From assembly GCA_947644545.1 (NCBI GenBank), contig CANRZW010000001.1, positions 1 through 64,000 of the forward strand: a DNA stretch of 64,000 nucleotides, read 5' to 3'. Of the stretch, positions 17,501-27,020 are shown piece after piece; the first letter of the stretch is position 1; each line of letters opens with the position of its first letter. The notes beneath the pieces are model-generated. The model saw only the letters and a list, made by a program, of their open reading frames with translations. It ran no database searches and had not been told where the DNA came from. The stretch is from an uncultured Lachnospiraceae bacterium. GTDB lineage: Bacteria > Bacillota > Clostridia > Lachnospirales > Lachnospiraceae. The position numbers were made by a program, and so were the translations under genes.

Positions 17501-18940
17501 TCACAACTCAATCCTTGCCCAATTCGTCACATCTTCTGCATCCTTCAATCTCGCCTCAACACACAGACTCCCATCCTGCTCTGCCGTTAGTACGACATAC
17601 GTATCATTTCCATCCTGAATTGTCTCCATAATGGCATTCTTCTTATCTGAATGTGAATCTGAATCTGCGTCCTCATCCTCCACACTGGCCTTTATCACTA
17701 CATCACCCACGCCTGCATTCGTCACCGGATGGACCTTATAGATCACATACTTACCCCGCTCCTCCTCGGAAATCTCTGGCATACAGCGTTCATAATCCTG
17801 GGATTTCACGATTTCAAGCCCATAGATCTTCTCCTGTGAATCATGGATCTTCTCCTCATAACTGTTGTAAAAGCAATCCTGATAAGCAGCGTCTCCTGCT
17901 TCCTGCGCCAGCAGAAAATTTCCAAGAAACTCTGTGAAAAGTTCTGCCCCGGCCGTATTCAGATGTCCCATGTCAGACCAGCAGCTATTCTGCGACAAAT
18001 CCAGATATTCTCTTTTGCAGAGGTTAAAATCGTAATAAGGAACCTGATACTGCTTAGCCAGGTCGGATACCTGTCTGATATAATTATCATATTCTCCCTT
18101 GCGCACCAACTGGTAATCGGAAAGAGGGTATCCGATCCATACCAGATCAATCTCCTGCTCCTCGCAATATTCCGTAATCTTCAAAAGATACTCCAAAGAT
18201 TCTTCCGTTATGGGATTTTCATCAAGCGGTTCCTCTTGCTTCTGCTCAAAAAACCCACCCTGCTCCGGCGTCCTGTCACATATCCGGAATCCCTTTTCAC
18301 CGTCTTTCATAACATATTCTCTGTCGTCCACTCGTGTAATATGCCTGTATTCATAGTTCTTCCATATTTCCGACTGCTTTGCCTGAAAAACTCTCGCCAC
18401 ATATTCCTTATTAAAAAGCTGCTCCTTATAACGCATAAATGGCAGAAAAGACATATAATAATATGCCGGCTCACTCAGATCAAGTATATAAGTAAGTTTG
18501 TTAAGAGACGGTTTCATCTGGTTAAGTACAAGCCAGCTATAGGGAAAAGTAGACGGATCGTGAACATTTCCTTTCCCTCCGACGGTACAATCATAATATA
18601 ACTCCAGATATACTTTATCAAGATTATGTATCCTGTCTGCTTCCCGCAACAGATAATAAGAAGCAATCAGCTGCTGTGTGCCGGTTGCCAGGTTAAAATT
18701 ATTATCCCCGTTGATCTCATCCAGCAGAACCGGATTAACGCCGCAGAATACATGAGAAGTTCCTATATACAACCTGTCTATGTTCTCTTCCTCTTCATAA
18801 AACTCATGCAGCATATATCTGGCAAATTCATCCGTATCATCCACATAAAGATAATTCATCGACACTATCACTGCTGTTACTATAGCCATAAACAGAACGA
18901 TCTTTTTAAAATGCGAAATAAATAAACGTACCTTCGTCAT
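17501..18940 (-). CDS. SGNH/DltD-like protein with extra C-terminal domain, MBOAT partner
   Basis: 479 residues. A signal-anchor helix (about 12-30) precedes an extracytoplasmic SGNH-like domain: LYIGTSHVFCGVNP has the block-I serine at GTSH (60-63) and CWSDMGHLNTAGAELF gives the C-terminal Asp-x-x-His. After this comes an extension of roughly 120 residues containing the acidic ASVEDEDADSDSHSDKK and beta-rich ends (YVVLTAEQDGSLCVEARL), which might bind glycan. The gene overlaps the MBOAT gene by 35 nt, so the two are translationally coupled. It is clearly diverged from the SGNH proteins at 2078 and 60391. Acyl transfer to the exported glycan is the inferred role. Confidence 0.7.
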   Translation of the reverse strand: MTKVRLFISHFKKIVLFMAIVTAVIVSMNYLYVDDTDEFARYMLHEFYEEEENIDRLYIGTSHVFCGVNPVLLDEINGDNNFNLATGTQQLIASYYLLREADRIHNLDKVYLELYYDCTVGGKGNVHDPSTFPYSWLVLNQMKPSLNKLTYILDLSEPAYYYMSFLPFMRYKEQLFNKEYVARVFQAKQSEIWKNYEYRHITRVDDREYVMKDGEKGFRICDRTPEQGGFFEQKQEEPLDENPITEESLEYLLKITEYCEEQEIDLVWIGYPLSDYQLVRKGEYDNYIRQVSDLAKQYQVPYYDFNLCKREYLDLSQNSCWSDMGHLNTAGAELFTEFLGNFLLAQEAGDAAYQDCFYNSYEEKIHDSQEKIYGLEIVKSQDYERCMPEISEEERGKYVIYKVHPVTNAGVGDVVIKASVEDEDADSDSHSDKKNAIMETIQDGNDTYVVLTAEQDGSLCVEARLKDAEDVTNWARIEL

Positions 18941-20327
18941 AGTTTACCCCAAATACACCAAAAATAACAACCGACATCAACAGCCCTGCATACAGACAGG
19001 TTCTGACTGTCCAATGCCAGTCCTTCATCAAATCCAGCACATACCGTCTGTGATAATGAAGCCAGTCCACTGCCACAAGAAGCGCAACTGCCAGCAGTAA
19101 GAATATAAATTCTGCCTGCTTGATTCCCAGAGTATACAGGGAACCGTCCCACAATACGGAGAGCTTAAACTCCGTGATCATTGCTCTGGCCATCCGCAAC
19201 GCTCTTCCCGTACTGTCTGCCCGGAAAAAGAGCCACGCAAAGTCAACCAGCACAAACGTAACCATGACCTGCATTACCTTGTACACTTTTCCCATTTTAT
19301 CCAGTCTCAGTGCCCGGACGATCTTTTTTCTCACCGGAGAGAGCACTTCCCCAGCCACTTGGTAGAATCCATTGAGACCGCCCCAGATCAGATACTTCCA
19401 ACCGTCACCATGCCAGATACCGCTGATCATAAATACGATCATGATATTCATGTATTTTCGCACTCTGCCTTTGCGGTTACCGCCAAGCGGTATATAGATA
19501 TAATCCCGAAACCACCCGGTCAGCGATCTATGCCATCTGCGCCAGAACTCACTGACCGTGGACGCCAAATAAGGCGCATCAAAGTTCTCCGTCAACGCAA
19601 ATCCAAGCGTTCTGCCCGCTCCCATGGCAAGTGTAGAATATCCCGCAAAATCACAGTAAATCTGTACTGCATAGAGCATGGTAGCAAGTATCGCATACAC
19701 CCCGCCCAAGCTCTGGCTATAAACCGCATTGACAAAGAACTCGATCCGTTCCGCAAGAACCAGTTTCAGGAAATATCCCCATAGTATCATACAAAGTCCC
19801 TGCTTGATATTTTCCAACCGAAAGTTTGTCCGCTCCTCACATCTTAACTGGCAAAGCAGAGTCGTAGATCTCTCGATCGGCCCCGATACAACTGTCGGAA
19901 AGAAGGACAGGAACAACGCATACCGCAGAAAATTTCTCTCTGCCATTGCTTTTCCACGGTACACGTCCATAATATATCCAAATGACTGTAATGTATAAAA
20001 AGAAATTCCCACCACAAGTACTATATATTTACAACAAAACAGCGCCCCAAACACTGCCAGGCCAAGTGCCCCAACACAGAGTTTTTTCAGATGATCTCTT
20101 CTCCGCTCTTCCGTGATGCGCCCGTCAATCCATTCCAACATGATTGCGCCAAGCCAAGTCACCGCAGTAACTGCCAGGAGCACTAATCCATATTTCGCAT
20201 CCCAGCTCATATAGAAATAGTAACTTACCACCAAAAGCCATATCTGCCGGAACCGTTTCGGTATGACATAATATGCCATCACCACGATCGGGAAAAAAAT
20301 CAAAAATTTGAATGAAGTAGTTGTCAT
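18906..20327 (-). CDS. MBOAT family O-acyltransferase (DltB/AlgI-like), second copy
   Basis: 473-residue polytopic membrane protein. MBOAT signatures are FFPTVVSGPIERSTTLL, QIYCDFAGYSTLAMGAG, SEFWRRWHRSLTGWFRDYI and MISGIWHGDGWKYLIWGG, whose WHG histidine is the expected catalytic residue. It differs from the MBOAT at 3208 throughout, so the pair is not a recent duplication. Both have the same order, MBOAT then SGNH. The gene follows a GT2 by 21 nt and overlaps its SGNH partner by 35 nt. An O-acetyltransferase for the glycan made by the 17.5-30.7 kb module is likely; the acyl group itself cannot be told from sequence. Confidence 0.9.
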   Translation of the reverse strand: MTTTSFKFLIFFPIVVMAYYVIPKRFRQIWLLVVSYYFYMSWDAKYGLVLLAVTAVTWLGAIMLEWIDGRITEERRRDHLKKLCVGALGLAVFGALFCCKYIVLVVGISFYTLQSFGYIMDVYRGKAMAERNFLRYALFLSFFPTVVSGPIERSTTLLCQLRCEERTNFRLENIKQGLCMILWGYFLKLVLAERIEFFVNAVYSQSLGGVYAILATMLYAVQIYCDFAGYSTLAMGAGRTLGFALTENFDAPYLASTVSEFWRRWHRSLTGWFRDYIYIPLGGNRKGRVRKYMNIMIVFMISGIWHGDGWKYLIWGGLNGFYQVAGEVLSPVRKKIVRALRLDKMGKVYKVMQVMVTFVLVDFAWLFFRADSTGRALRMARAMITEFKLSVLWDGSLYTLGIKQAEFIFLLLAVALLVAVDWLHYHRRYVLDLMKDWHWTVRTCLYAGLLMSVVIFGVFGVNYDEGTFIYFAF

Positions 20328-20348
20328 GCCTGTTTACCTTCTGCATCA

Positions 20349-21269
20349 TCATTTGTAATATTGTGACTTACCAAACCTCTTCCTGCAATAATCCCATATC
20401 CCTCTGTAGGTTGCCTGCACAAGCGCCGCCTTACCCTGCACGATCCACAGCGCGCAGCAAACCAGCCTGTTTAACCCATAGTACCCCAGAAACAGAGGAA
20501 ATCTCCACCCCAGGTGCATCCGGTTACAAAGCAGCCAGTTGCGGGCTATATAGTAGGCGCACAACGGACTATCCGCCCCCTTTGAACTTGCTCCCACTTT
20601 ATGATACAGCCTGGCCGCCGGACAGTAATACATGGCAATTCCCATTCTATGCAGCCGAAAGCTGTATTCCGTATCTTCATAATACAGGAAAAACCGTTCA
20701 TCCAGAAGGTCCGCTCTCTCGATCACCTTCTTTGGCAGAAACAGACAGCATCCGGTTGCAAATCCGATCTGCCGCTCTTTATCAAACTGCCCCTTGTCCT
20801 CCTCATCCAGTCCAATGTGCCGCACCTTCCTGATCCAACGGGAAACATCGCCGCCTGCAGACCAGATCACATCCCTGTGATCACTATAGAAGATCTTGGG
20901 AACAATCATGCAGTCCTGATGCCTTACCGCACAATCCATAAGCCGCACAAGCAGATCCGGCTCCGCCTCCGTATCATTATTGAGAAGCAGGATATAATCC
21001 GCGCCCCATTCCCCTGCCCGGCGGATTCCCACATTGTTTGCAAAAGAAAATCCGTAGTTATCGTCAAGCAGGACTGTCTCGATCCTGGGGTCTGTCCCAT
21101 AACGCTCCTGTAAGATCTGCATGGAACCGTCCCTGGAGGCATTATCTACCATAATGATCTTTACTTCAAAACCGCCCTGCTGGACTAAAAGGGACTCGAT
21201 ACAGGCCTCATTATATTGTCTGCCGTTATAATTGACCAGAATAACTGCAATCTTCATGTTAACATCCAT
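20349..21269 (-). CDS. GT2 family glycosyltransferase (rhamnosyltransferase/WbbL-like)
   Basis: 306 residues. AVILVNYNGRQYNEACIESL starts the nucleotide-binding domain; IIMVDNASRDGS and LLNNDTEAEPDLL carry the donor/metal motif, here NND in place of DxD. GFATGCCLFLPKKVIE and ERFFLYYEDTEYSFRLH are typical of WbbL-like rhamnosyl and related transferases. A C-terminal hydrophobic stretch (FPLFLGYYGLNRLVCCALWI) suggests membrane association. The start may be at 21269 or at a second ATG at 21257. It sits between a GT4 gene (37 nt) and the MBOAT (21 nt). No dTDP-rhamnose genes are in this window, so the sugar is not settled. Confidence 0.85.
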   Translation of the reverse strand: MDVNMKIAVILVNYNGRQYNEACIESLLVQQGGFEVKIIMVDNASRDGSMQILQERYGTDPRIETVLLDDNYGFSFANNVGIRRAGEWGADYILLLNNDTEAEPDLLVRLMDCAVRHQDCMIVPKIFYSDHRDVIWSAGGDVSRWIRKVRHIGLDEEDKGQFDKERQIGFATGCCLFLPKKVIERADLLDERFFLYYEDTEYSFRLHRMGIAMYYCPAARLYHKVGASSKGADSPLCAYYIARNWLLCNRMHLGWRFPLFLGYYGLNRLVCCALWIVQGKAALVQATYRGIWDYCRKRFGKSQYYK

Positions 21270-21306
21270 TCCTGCTTTCGATCCACATTACAACGCTGTT
21301 ACAACC

Positions 21307-22434
21307 TCAACAGCCAAACATCTTTGTCAATACTTTATAATACTGTCGTGTCAGTCTCTGCTGATCATATACCGTAAAATCCATCTCAGCGATCCTGTTT
21401 ACCGGATCCTGCATGACCTTGATCCACTCCTGTACATCATAGGGGTCCTTCACATAATTAGCCTTGCCCTGTGTCACTTCCGGAATACAGGTTCTGTCCG
21501 TAGTGATCACCACCGTGCCAAAGAGCATCGCTTCGATCGGCGGCATACCGAATCCCTCAAACACACTCGGAAACAGGAATGCTCTGCAATGCTGATACAA
21601 TGCGTTCCTCTCTGCACTGTCCACGAAACCGGTCAGCGTCACTTCCTGCTCCAGCCCCTGCCTGGCAATCTGCATTTCCAGCTTCTTCCTGCTCTCACCG
21701 TTTACACCGGAGATCAACAGTCTGCATGGCAGATCAATATCCTGCTCCTTGATCTGCCGTATCACCTCGATCAATGTGTCCAGATTCTTATGCGGAATCA
21801 GCTGGGAAACCGTATAGTAGTACTCCTTATCCGCAATGTGATATTTCGCATTCAATTCCGGGAAAGCAACCACCTCTTCCGGATCTATCATAATCGGATT
21901 ATAAATCGTAGTAATTTTATCAGGCTTCATATGGTATCTGCTTAAAATATCCTGTCGTACCCAGTCAGAGATCGCCACAATATGTCTGGAGAAATGGACA
22001 TCCAGCCACCAGCATAATCTCGAATAGGCAACCTCATGAAACGGATGATATTCCGGATAATGCGCGGCCTGCAGATCATGGATCACATTCACGTAGGTAA
22101 TGCCTCCGTTTAGAAGCGGCCTGCAGTATACCGGGATAAAGCACTGCCTGATCTTATGCCTGCGAAGCAGTCTGTTCTGACAGAAGAACTGCCACAGGAT
22201 CCTTCCTGCAATATTGGCAGACTCCACGTCAGCCTCCAGCAGAGAAATCCTTTCATCTTCGGCATAGTGTGCAAGTGATGCCTTATTGTCCCTTGATACC
22301 AGTAAAGTAAAGTGAAAGTCCTCTTCCAGCTGAAGGAATCCGTCCAGCAGATTCCTGATATAAAATTCTGTTCCGCCAACCTGCTTCGGTCTCAACCAGA
22401 GCAGATCGACCGCTATTTCCAACGTAACAGCCAT
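21307..22434 (-). CDS. GT4 family glycosyltransferase (mannosyltransferase-like)
   Basis: 375-residue GT-B enzyme. RPKQVGGTEFYIRNLLDGF is the N-terminal donor/acceptor loop. HIVAISDWVRQDIL and TTIYNPIMIDPEE precede YYTVSQLIPHKNLDTLIEVI. The EX7E motif lies in FPSVFEGFGMPPIEAMLFGT, followed by VITTDRTCIPEV. This layout is shared by WbaZ-like mannosyl and related transferases. It starts 5 nt after the DUF2304 gene and is followed by a GT2 gene, within a tight run of glycosyltransferases ahead of the MBOAT/SGNH pair. Specificity is not readable. Confidence 0.85.
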   Translation of the reverse strand: MAVTLEIAVDLLWLRPKQVGGTEFYIRNLLDGFLQLEEDFHFTLLVSRDNKASLAHYAEDERISLLEADVESANIAGRILWQFFCQNRLLRRHKIRQCFIPVYCRPLLNGGITYVNVIHDLQAAHYPEYHPFHEVAYSRLCWWLDVHFSRHIVAISDWVRQDILSRYHMKPDKITTIYNPIMIDPEEVVAFPELNAKYHIADKEYYYTVSQLIPHKNLDTLIEVIRQIKEQDIDLPCRLLISGVNGESRKKLEMQIARQGLEQEVTLTGFVDSAERNALYQHCRAFLFPSVFEGFGMPPIEAMLFGTVVITTDRTCIPEVTQGKANYVKDPYDVQEWIKVMQDPVNRIAEMDFTVYDQQRLTRQYYKVLTKMFGC

Positions 22435-22439
22435 CTTAC

Positions 22440-22808
22440 TTACTCTTCTTCCCTGCTTTGCTTTTCCAGTTCCCGGATCCGCTTATCGAGAATACCAATC
22501 TCCTGAATAAGCGACCTGATCTTGCTGTTCTGTCTGGAGGCAATGGAGGTAAGCGCCATCAGGATCATCAGCATAAACCCGATACAGATAATGAACAAAC
22601 CGTTCATATTATCCGTAATGCCAAGCACTCGAATGATACGCACCAACATTTCCGGAAACACGACGAGCAGCCCCATGACAACACCTGCCAACAGCCATAA
22701 CAGGGTATACTTCAAGTTCAACGCCCTGTTTTTCAGGAAATACAATATGATGACAAAGTAACATACAACTGCAATAATCAACGTAATTCTCAGTGTAGAC
22801 GGAATCAT
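22440..22808 (-). CDS. DUF2304 small membrane protein
   Basis: 122 residues with three hydrophobic helices, starting with RITLIIAVVCYFVIILYFL and followed by YTLLWLLAGVVMGLLVVFPE and a third. A charged, coiled-coil-like C-terminus follows (SRQNSKIRSLIQEIGILDKR). This is the DUF2304 layout. Such proteins are usually found beside a GT2 polyprenyl-phosphate sugar synthase and may act as its membrane anchor or as a small flippase-like partner. Here the gene overlaps the GT2 stop by 4 nt, the expected arrangement. The role is known only from context. Confidence 0.85.
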   Translation of the reverse strand: MIPSTLRITLIIAVVCYFVIILYFLKNRALNLKYTLLWLLAGVVMGLLVVFPEMLVRIIRVLGITDNMNGLFIICIGFMLMILMALTSIASRQNSKIRSLIQEIGILDKRIRELEKQSREEE

Positions 22809-23548
22809 CTCTTCGCCCTCCTGAATCCATAACTCAACCGACAGACAAGAATGGCCAGTGTCACCTTAATCATATAGTAGACCGACTTTCCCAGTGTAAT
22901 AGAACTTGTCCCGCCCTCTCTGGCCTTCATCCTGACCGGTACTTCCATCACCCTGCCTCTGTGCATGACCGCTGTGACGATCGCTTCCGGCTCGGGATAA
23001 TCTGTCGGATAATCCCTGGAATAGATATCAATAAACTTCCTGTTCACCGCGCGGAAACCACTGGTCACATCCATAATCCGCTTACCGGTAGTCAGCCGGA
23101 TCAGCATACTTAAGATCCCGATCCCAATCCGCCTTGAATGGGAAGACTGGAAACCCTCCTTCTTCAGAAACCGGGAACCGATCACAATATCCGCTTCTCC
23201 CGCCAGGATTGGTCCGAGCATTTCTTCCAGATAGGCAATATCATGCTGACCGTCCCCATCCATCTGCACGGCTATATCATAATCATTCTTGTGCGCATAG
23301 ACATATCCCGCCTGTACGGCGCCGCCTATCCCCAGATTGATCGGCAAATCCAGATAACTGAACCGTTCTCTTTCACAAATACTTAAGGTAGCGTCCGTCG
23401 AACCGTCATTGACAATCAGATAGTCATACTGGGGCGCCTGGCTGATCAGGCGCTTCATTACCTTCTCAATATTCTCTGACTCATTGTAGGCAGGAATGAT
23501 GATCAATACATTCGGTTTCCCGTCCTTTACATTTTTTGTTCTTTCCAT
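22805..23548 (-). CDS. GT2 polyprenyl-phosphate sugar synthase-like (DPM1-like)
   Basis: 247 residues. Motifs are VLIIIPAYNESENIEKVM, YLIVNDGSTDATLSI, LPINLGIGGAVQAGY, and the metal site VQMDGDGQHD (DGD). ITSGFRAVNRKFIDIY and MKAREGGTSSITLGKS are characteristic of the DPM1-like clade, which makes polyprenyl-phosphate-sugar for use outside the membrane by GT-C enzymes. It is followed by DUF2304 with 4 nt overlap and preceded by a polytopic membrane protein at 23594 that could be the GT-C user of its product. The residue after the glycine-rich loop is not enough to choose glucose, mannose or another sugar. Confidence 0.85.
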   Translation of the reverse strand: MERTKNVKDGKPNVLIIIPAYNESENIEKVMKRLISQAPQYDYLIVNDGSTDATLSICERERFSYLDLPINLGIGGAVQAGYVYAHKNDYDIAVQMDGDGQHDIAYLEEMLGPILAGEADIVIGSRFLKKEGFQSSHSRRIGIGILSMLIRLTTGKRIMDVTSGFRAVNRKFIDIYSRDYPTDYPEPEAIVTAVMHRGRVMEVPVRMKAREGGTSSITLGKSVYYMIKVTLAILVCRLSYGFRRAKR

Positions 23549-23593
23549 GAATCATACTCCATTCCTGCATTGCCTATTGCCTGCAATCCAAGT

Positions 23594-25171
23594 TCACTCG
23601 CCGTTACTTCCACGCCCCTTGACACAGTTCCAAATTCTAAGCAAAAGCTTACGCCCATACAGCTTCCACAACTGCATAAGCAACAGGAAATATGCAATAT
23701 AGAAAATACCAAAATTATATACAAGATATCGCTGCTGTCCAAAAAACACCAACGAGATCACAAGGACCATGACAAGATTCGTGCCAAGCACTGCGCACAT
23801 AAGCTCTCCATAGGGTCTTCCCACTTTTTTATCTCTGTATGCCCATATCATCAAAACCGCCGCCGAAAGATACAAAAACAGCGTGACCAGATGACATAAC
23901 AGGTAAATCTGCTTTATCTGAAAGAAAACAGTACAGATGAACGCCTGCGGGAGTAACATCGCCGTATGGTACAAAAATCTCCCAAAATGCGCTTTGATCA
24001 AAGTCAGCCCGATCTGAATCTGGTTGTTGTTTCTGACTGTCGAATACGCACCGCTGTAAGCCAGTTCCGGATAGTTGTTCTGATAAAATTCATTCTGTAC
24101 ATAGAAACACTTCCTGCCGACGGAACCAATCCCACCTACAATATCTCTCCACATCCATAACCCCGGAGCAGCATAAACATATCTGCACTGTTCCCGGTCC
24201 ACAAACGGATACAATACAAGATATAATTCTCTTACCATCTCATCCTCAAAAAGCAGGTAATCCTCGGCATCTGCCTCATACATTCCTCTGGAAAAGATCA
24301 GCGAAACGTATTGACTGGTCTGCAGCTCTGGCTTCTTCTTTTCTATTTTATCTTCCTTCTCTGTCTCTAAGCTCTCCTGCTGCTTTGGCTGTTCCTGCGC
24401 TTCCTGCCGTTTCGTAATCTCCTGCTGTTCTTTGCGTGCCTCGTCTTTAAACTGTTGGTAAGCGCTGCTGATCTTTCCCACACACACCACACCTGCCAGG
24501 CTGATGATCATGCATCCTGCCAGCCCACACAATATGCGCAGGAACCATTGCCTGATCCCAATCTTTGACCGGCGCAGCAGAACAATGTAAATACAGATCA
24601 CGCCACATACGCCAAACAGAATCTGAAGCTGCGAGCGGATCAGTGACAAAAATAACGCTGCCAGGCACGAAACACCAAGCCACTTAAAACTCTTATCCCA
24701 CACTGCGAACATAAGCGCCGCCATAAAGAGATAGAACACGGCATAAGCCAGCCCCTCAGTTAAGATCTCATGGGTAGTCATCGCCTCAGGCATATTCGTT
24801 GTAAACGGCATCAATGTCAATCCATAACATACATATGCCTCCCAATATTTTAACCGAAACCGTTTCTTGATCATACCGGTAAACAAAATCACGCAGATCG
24901 ATGCGATCACTGCCTGTTCTACAATGACAGCATACAAGTATCTTTCCTCGCCAAACAGAAGCTTATTTCCATGCAGAAAGAAAGGATAGATCGGCATAAC
25001 GCCTTCCATGTTGGCATAAAAATTCATATAGGACGGACTGTCATCAAAAAGCACATAGCCCGACTCTCCCAGAAGCAGGAAAATAAATATGGATACCAGC
25101 ACCAAGGAGCCATAAAACAGCCATTCTTTCTTCCTGCCTCCCGATGCCAACGGCTTTCTTTCTCTTACCAT
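23594..25171 (-). CDS. Polytopic membrane protein, GT-C-like, function unknown
   Basis: 525 residues with about ten hydrophobic helices. The first extracytoplasmic loop has LFDDSPSYMNFYANMEG, an acidic loop resembling GT-C catalytic loops, and MPEAMTTHEILTEGLAY follows a later helix. A highly charged Gln/Glu/Lys segment (about residues 235-285, including QQEITKRQEAQEQPKQQE) sits between helices and may form a coiled coil outside the membrane. The start at 25171 has AGGGAGG at good spacing; an upstream start at 25201 would overlap the ABC gene. It lies between a PglK-type exporter and a DPM1-like synthase, which fits a polyprenyl-phosphate-sugar-dependent transferase. I do not recognise the exact family. 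Confidence 0.6.
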   Translation of the reverse strand: MVRERKPLASGGRKKEWLFYGSLVLVSIFIFLLLGESGYVLFDDSPSYMNFYANMEGVMPIYPFFLHGNKLLFGEERYLYAVIVEQAVIASICVILFTGMIKKRFRLKYWEAYVCYGLTLMPFTTNMPEAMTTHEILTEGLAYAVFYLFMAALMFAVWDKSFKWLGVSCLAALFLSLIRSQLQILFGVCGVICIYIVLLRRSKIGIRQWFLRILCGLAGCMIISLAGVVCVGKISSAYQQFKDEARKEQQEITKRQEAQEQPKQQESLETEKEDKIEKKKPELQTSQYVSLIFSRGMYEADAEDYLLFEDEMVRELYLVLYPFVDREQCRYVYAAPGLWMWRDIVGGIGSVGRKCFYVQNEFYQNNYPELAYSGAYSTVRNNNQIQIGLTLIKAHFGRFLYHTAMLLPQAFICTVFFQIKQIYLLCHLVTLFLYLSAAVLMIWAYRDKKVGRPYGELMCAVLGTNLVMVLVISLVFFGQQRYLVYNFGIFYIAYFLLLMQLWKLYGRKLLLRIWNCVKGRGSNGE

Positions 25172-25181
25172 AGCAGCCTCC

Positions 25182-26960
25182 CTACTCCCCAAACACCTCA
25201 TCCTTACTCTTCGGACTCACCTTGCCGCCTTCCACTTCATAGATCAGATCCACATTACGGATCGTCGTCAGTCTGTGGGCAATAATAATCATCGTCTTCG
25301 TGCCCTGCAGATTCTCAACTGCTTCCATAACCGCCGCCTCTGTATCGTTATCCAATGCGGATGTCGCTTCATCCAACACCAGGATCTCCGGATCATGATA
25401 GAGCGCTCTTGCAATACCGATCCTCTGCCGCTGTCCACCGGACAGCCTGACCCCTCTGTCTCCGACGATCGTGTCAAGCCCATGAGGCAGACTGTTTACA
25501 AATTCTGTCAACTGTGCCTTCTCCATCGCCAGCTGTACTGCCTGTTCGTTAATATCCGCCTTTTTAATGCCAAAAGCAATATTATTTCTTATCGTATCGT
25601 CTGACAGGTAAATCACCTGTGGAATATAGCCGATCTGCGCATGGAATGTCTTAGGCTTCTCATGTACATTGATTTGATCTGCCATGACCACGCCTTTCTG
25701 CGGGGTCAGAAGACCGAGAATGATATCCACCATCGTAGTCTTCCCGGCGCCGGAAGCCCCGATAAAGGCTGCGGTCTTCCCTTTCTGTATCGTCAGGCAG
25801 GCATCATCGATCACCGGTTCGTCCGTATCCGGATAATAGTAGGTCACGTGTTCCACCGCAATACCTTCCTGCAGATTCCATTCTTCCCTGACTTCGCTGT
25901 CCTGTTTCTCAATATAATCCTCTATCTCCACCAGATCATGATAAACCAGATCCACTGACGGCAATGCATACAATGTATTGGTAGCATGTTCATTGATACG
26001 TCCCACACTGGGCATCAAACGAAAGGCCGCCACCGCAAAGACAGTCAGCTGAGGAATATAATAGATCATATCCGCCTCACCCAATAACAGCTTGATAATG
26101 ATGCCGACCAGAAGTCCGGAAATCGCCACCGCTTCCACTGCATACTTGGGCAGAATGGAGATCGTTCTGGCAATTCTGAGTCCTCTGGCAAACTTCTCAT
26201 AATACCTGCGGTATTCGTCTGTAAAAAAGGATTCCCGCTCCAGGATCTTGATCTCCTTAATACCTCCCAGTGCCTGATTCATCCACTGAAAGATCTTTCC
26301 CTGGTATCCCTGGTTGTCCTGGCCTAGTTTCCTGCTGTATCTCCTCGTCAGAAGCAGGAAGGATCCCACACACAGCACCAGCAGTCCCAGAACGATAATG
26401 GTAATGGATTTACTGACAAACAGCAGATAAATGACCAACACGAAGCAGACCGCCAGTTCCGCCACCAGTTCCAGTGAATACAAGACCACCTGCATAAATT
26501 TCGAGGTGTCTTCCTGCAGGCTCCTCTGCAGCGTGGCAATATTCTTATTCAGATGAAACGTATATGGCTCTTTCATATAAGTACTGAGCAGCCTCGTAGA
26601 CAATTTCATCTGTGTATTGTAGGAAAAGCGGTAAATATAGCTTTTCTCAAGAATCAGATACACATTCTTAATCACATAGATCACAATAATAGCCAATGAC
26701 AGCGCGGCCAGAAAGCTCTTAGCCGATTGGAAATGAAAAAATTCATAAGGTAATCTCAGATACCATTTCCGATAAATTTCTCCAGGTTCCTGAATAATAT
26801 TGATAAACGGCATGAAGATTGTCACGCCCAGAAGCTCCAGAAAGCTTCCGATCACCACTGCGATCAGCAGCATACCGATCTTCCACTTATCCCTCCTGTC
26901 AAAAATATAACCAAGCTTCTTAAACACCCCTGCCCGTGTATTCTCTTTGGATCTGTTCAT
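25182..26960 (-). CDS. ABC exporter, MsbA/PglK-like (second copy)
   Basis: 592 residues: membrane domain with SFLELLGVTIFMPFINII, the PglK-like first-helix signature, then an ATPase domain with Walker A GASGAGKTT (near residue 400), Q-loop IGYIPQVIYLSDDT, signature LSGGQRQR, Walker B EILVLDEATSALD and switch IAHR. The start at 26960 is supported by GGAGTGG; an ATG at 26975 lacks a site. The ATPase half closely resembles those at 8683 and 54391 while the membrane halves differ more, as expected for flippases of related but distinct lipid-linked glycans. It sits between the acetyltransferase-like gene (60 nt) and the GT-C-like membrane protein (10 nt). Confidence 0.85.
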   Translation of the reverse strand: MNRSKENTRAGVFKKLGYIFDRRDKWKIGMLLIAVVIGSFLELLGVTIFMPFINIIQEPGEIYRKWYLRLPYEFFHFQSAKSFLAALSLAIIVIYVIKNVYLILEKSYIYRFSYNTQMKLSTRLLSTYMKEPYTFHLNKNIATLQRSLQEDTSKFMQVVLYSLELVAELAVCFVLVIYLLFVSKSITIIVLGLLVLCVGSFLLLTRRYSRKLGQDNQGYQGKIFQWMNQALGGIKEIKILERESFFTDEYRRYYEKFARGLRIARTISILPKYAVEAVAISGLLVGIIIKLLLGEADMIYYIPQLTVFAVAAFRLMPSVGRINEHATNTLYALPSVDLVYHDLVEIEDYIEKQDSEVREEWNLQEGIAVEHVTYYYPDTDEPVIDDACLTIQKGKTAAFIGASGAGKTTMVDIILGLLTPQKGVVMADQINVHEKPKTFHAQIGYIPQVIYLSDDTIRNNIAFGIKKADINEQAVQLAMEKAQLTEFVNSLPHGLDTIVGDRGVRLSGGQRQRIGIARALYHDPEILVLDEATSALDNDTEAAVMEAVENLQGTKTMIIIAHRLTTIRNVDLIYEVEGGKVSPKSKDEVFGE

Positions 26961-27020
26961 CTGTGACCACTCCATTTCTGCACTGCTGTTACCTTGGCTC
27001 TATTGAGAGCGCAGAGCATT

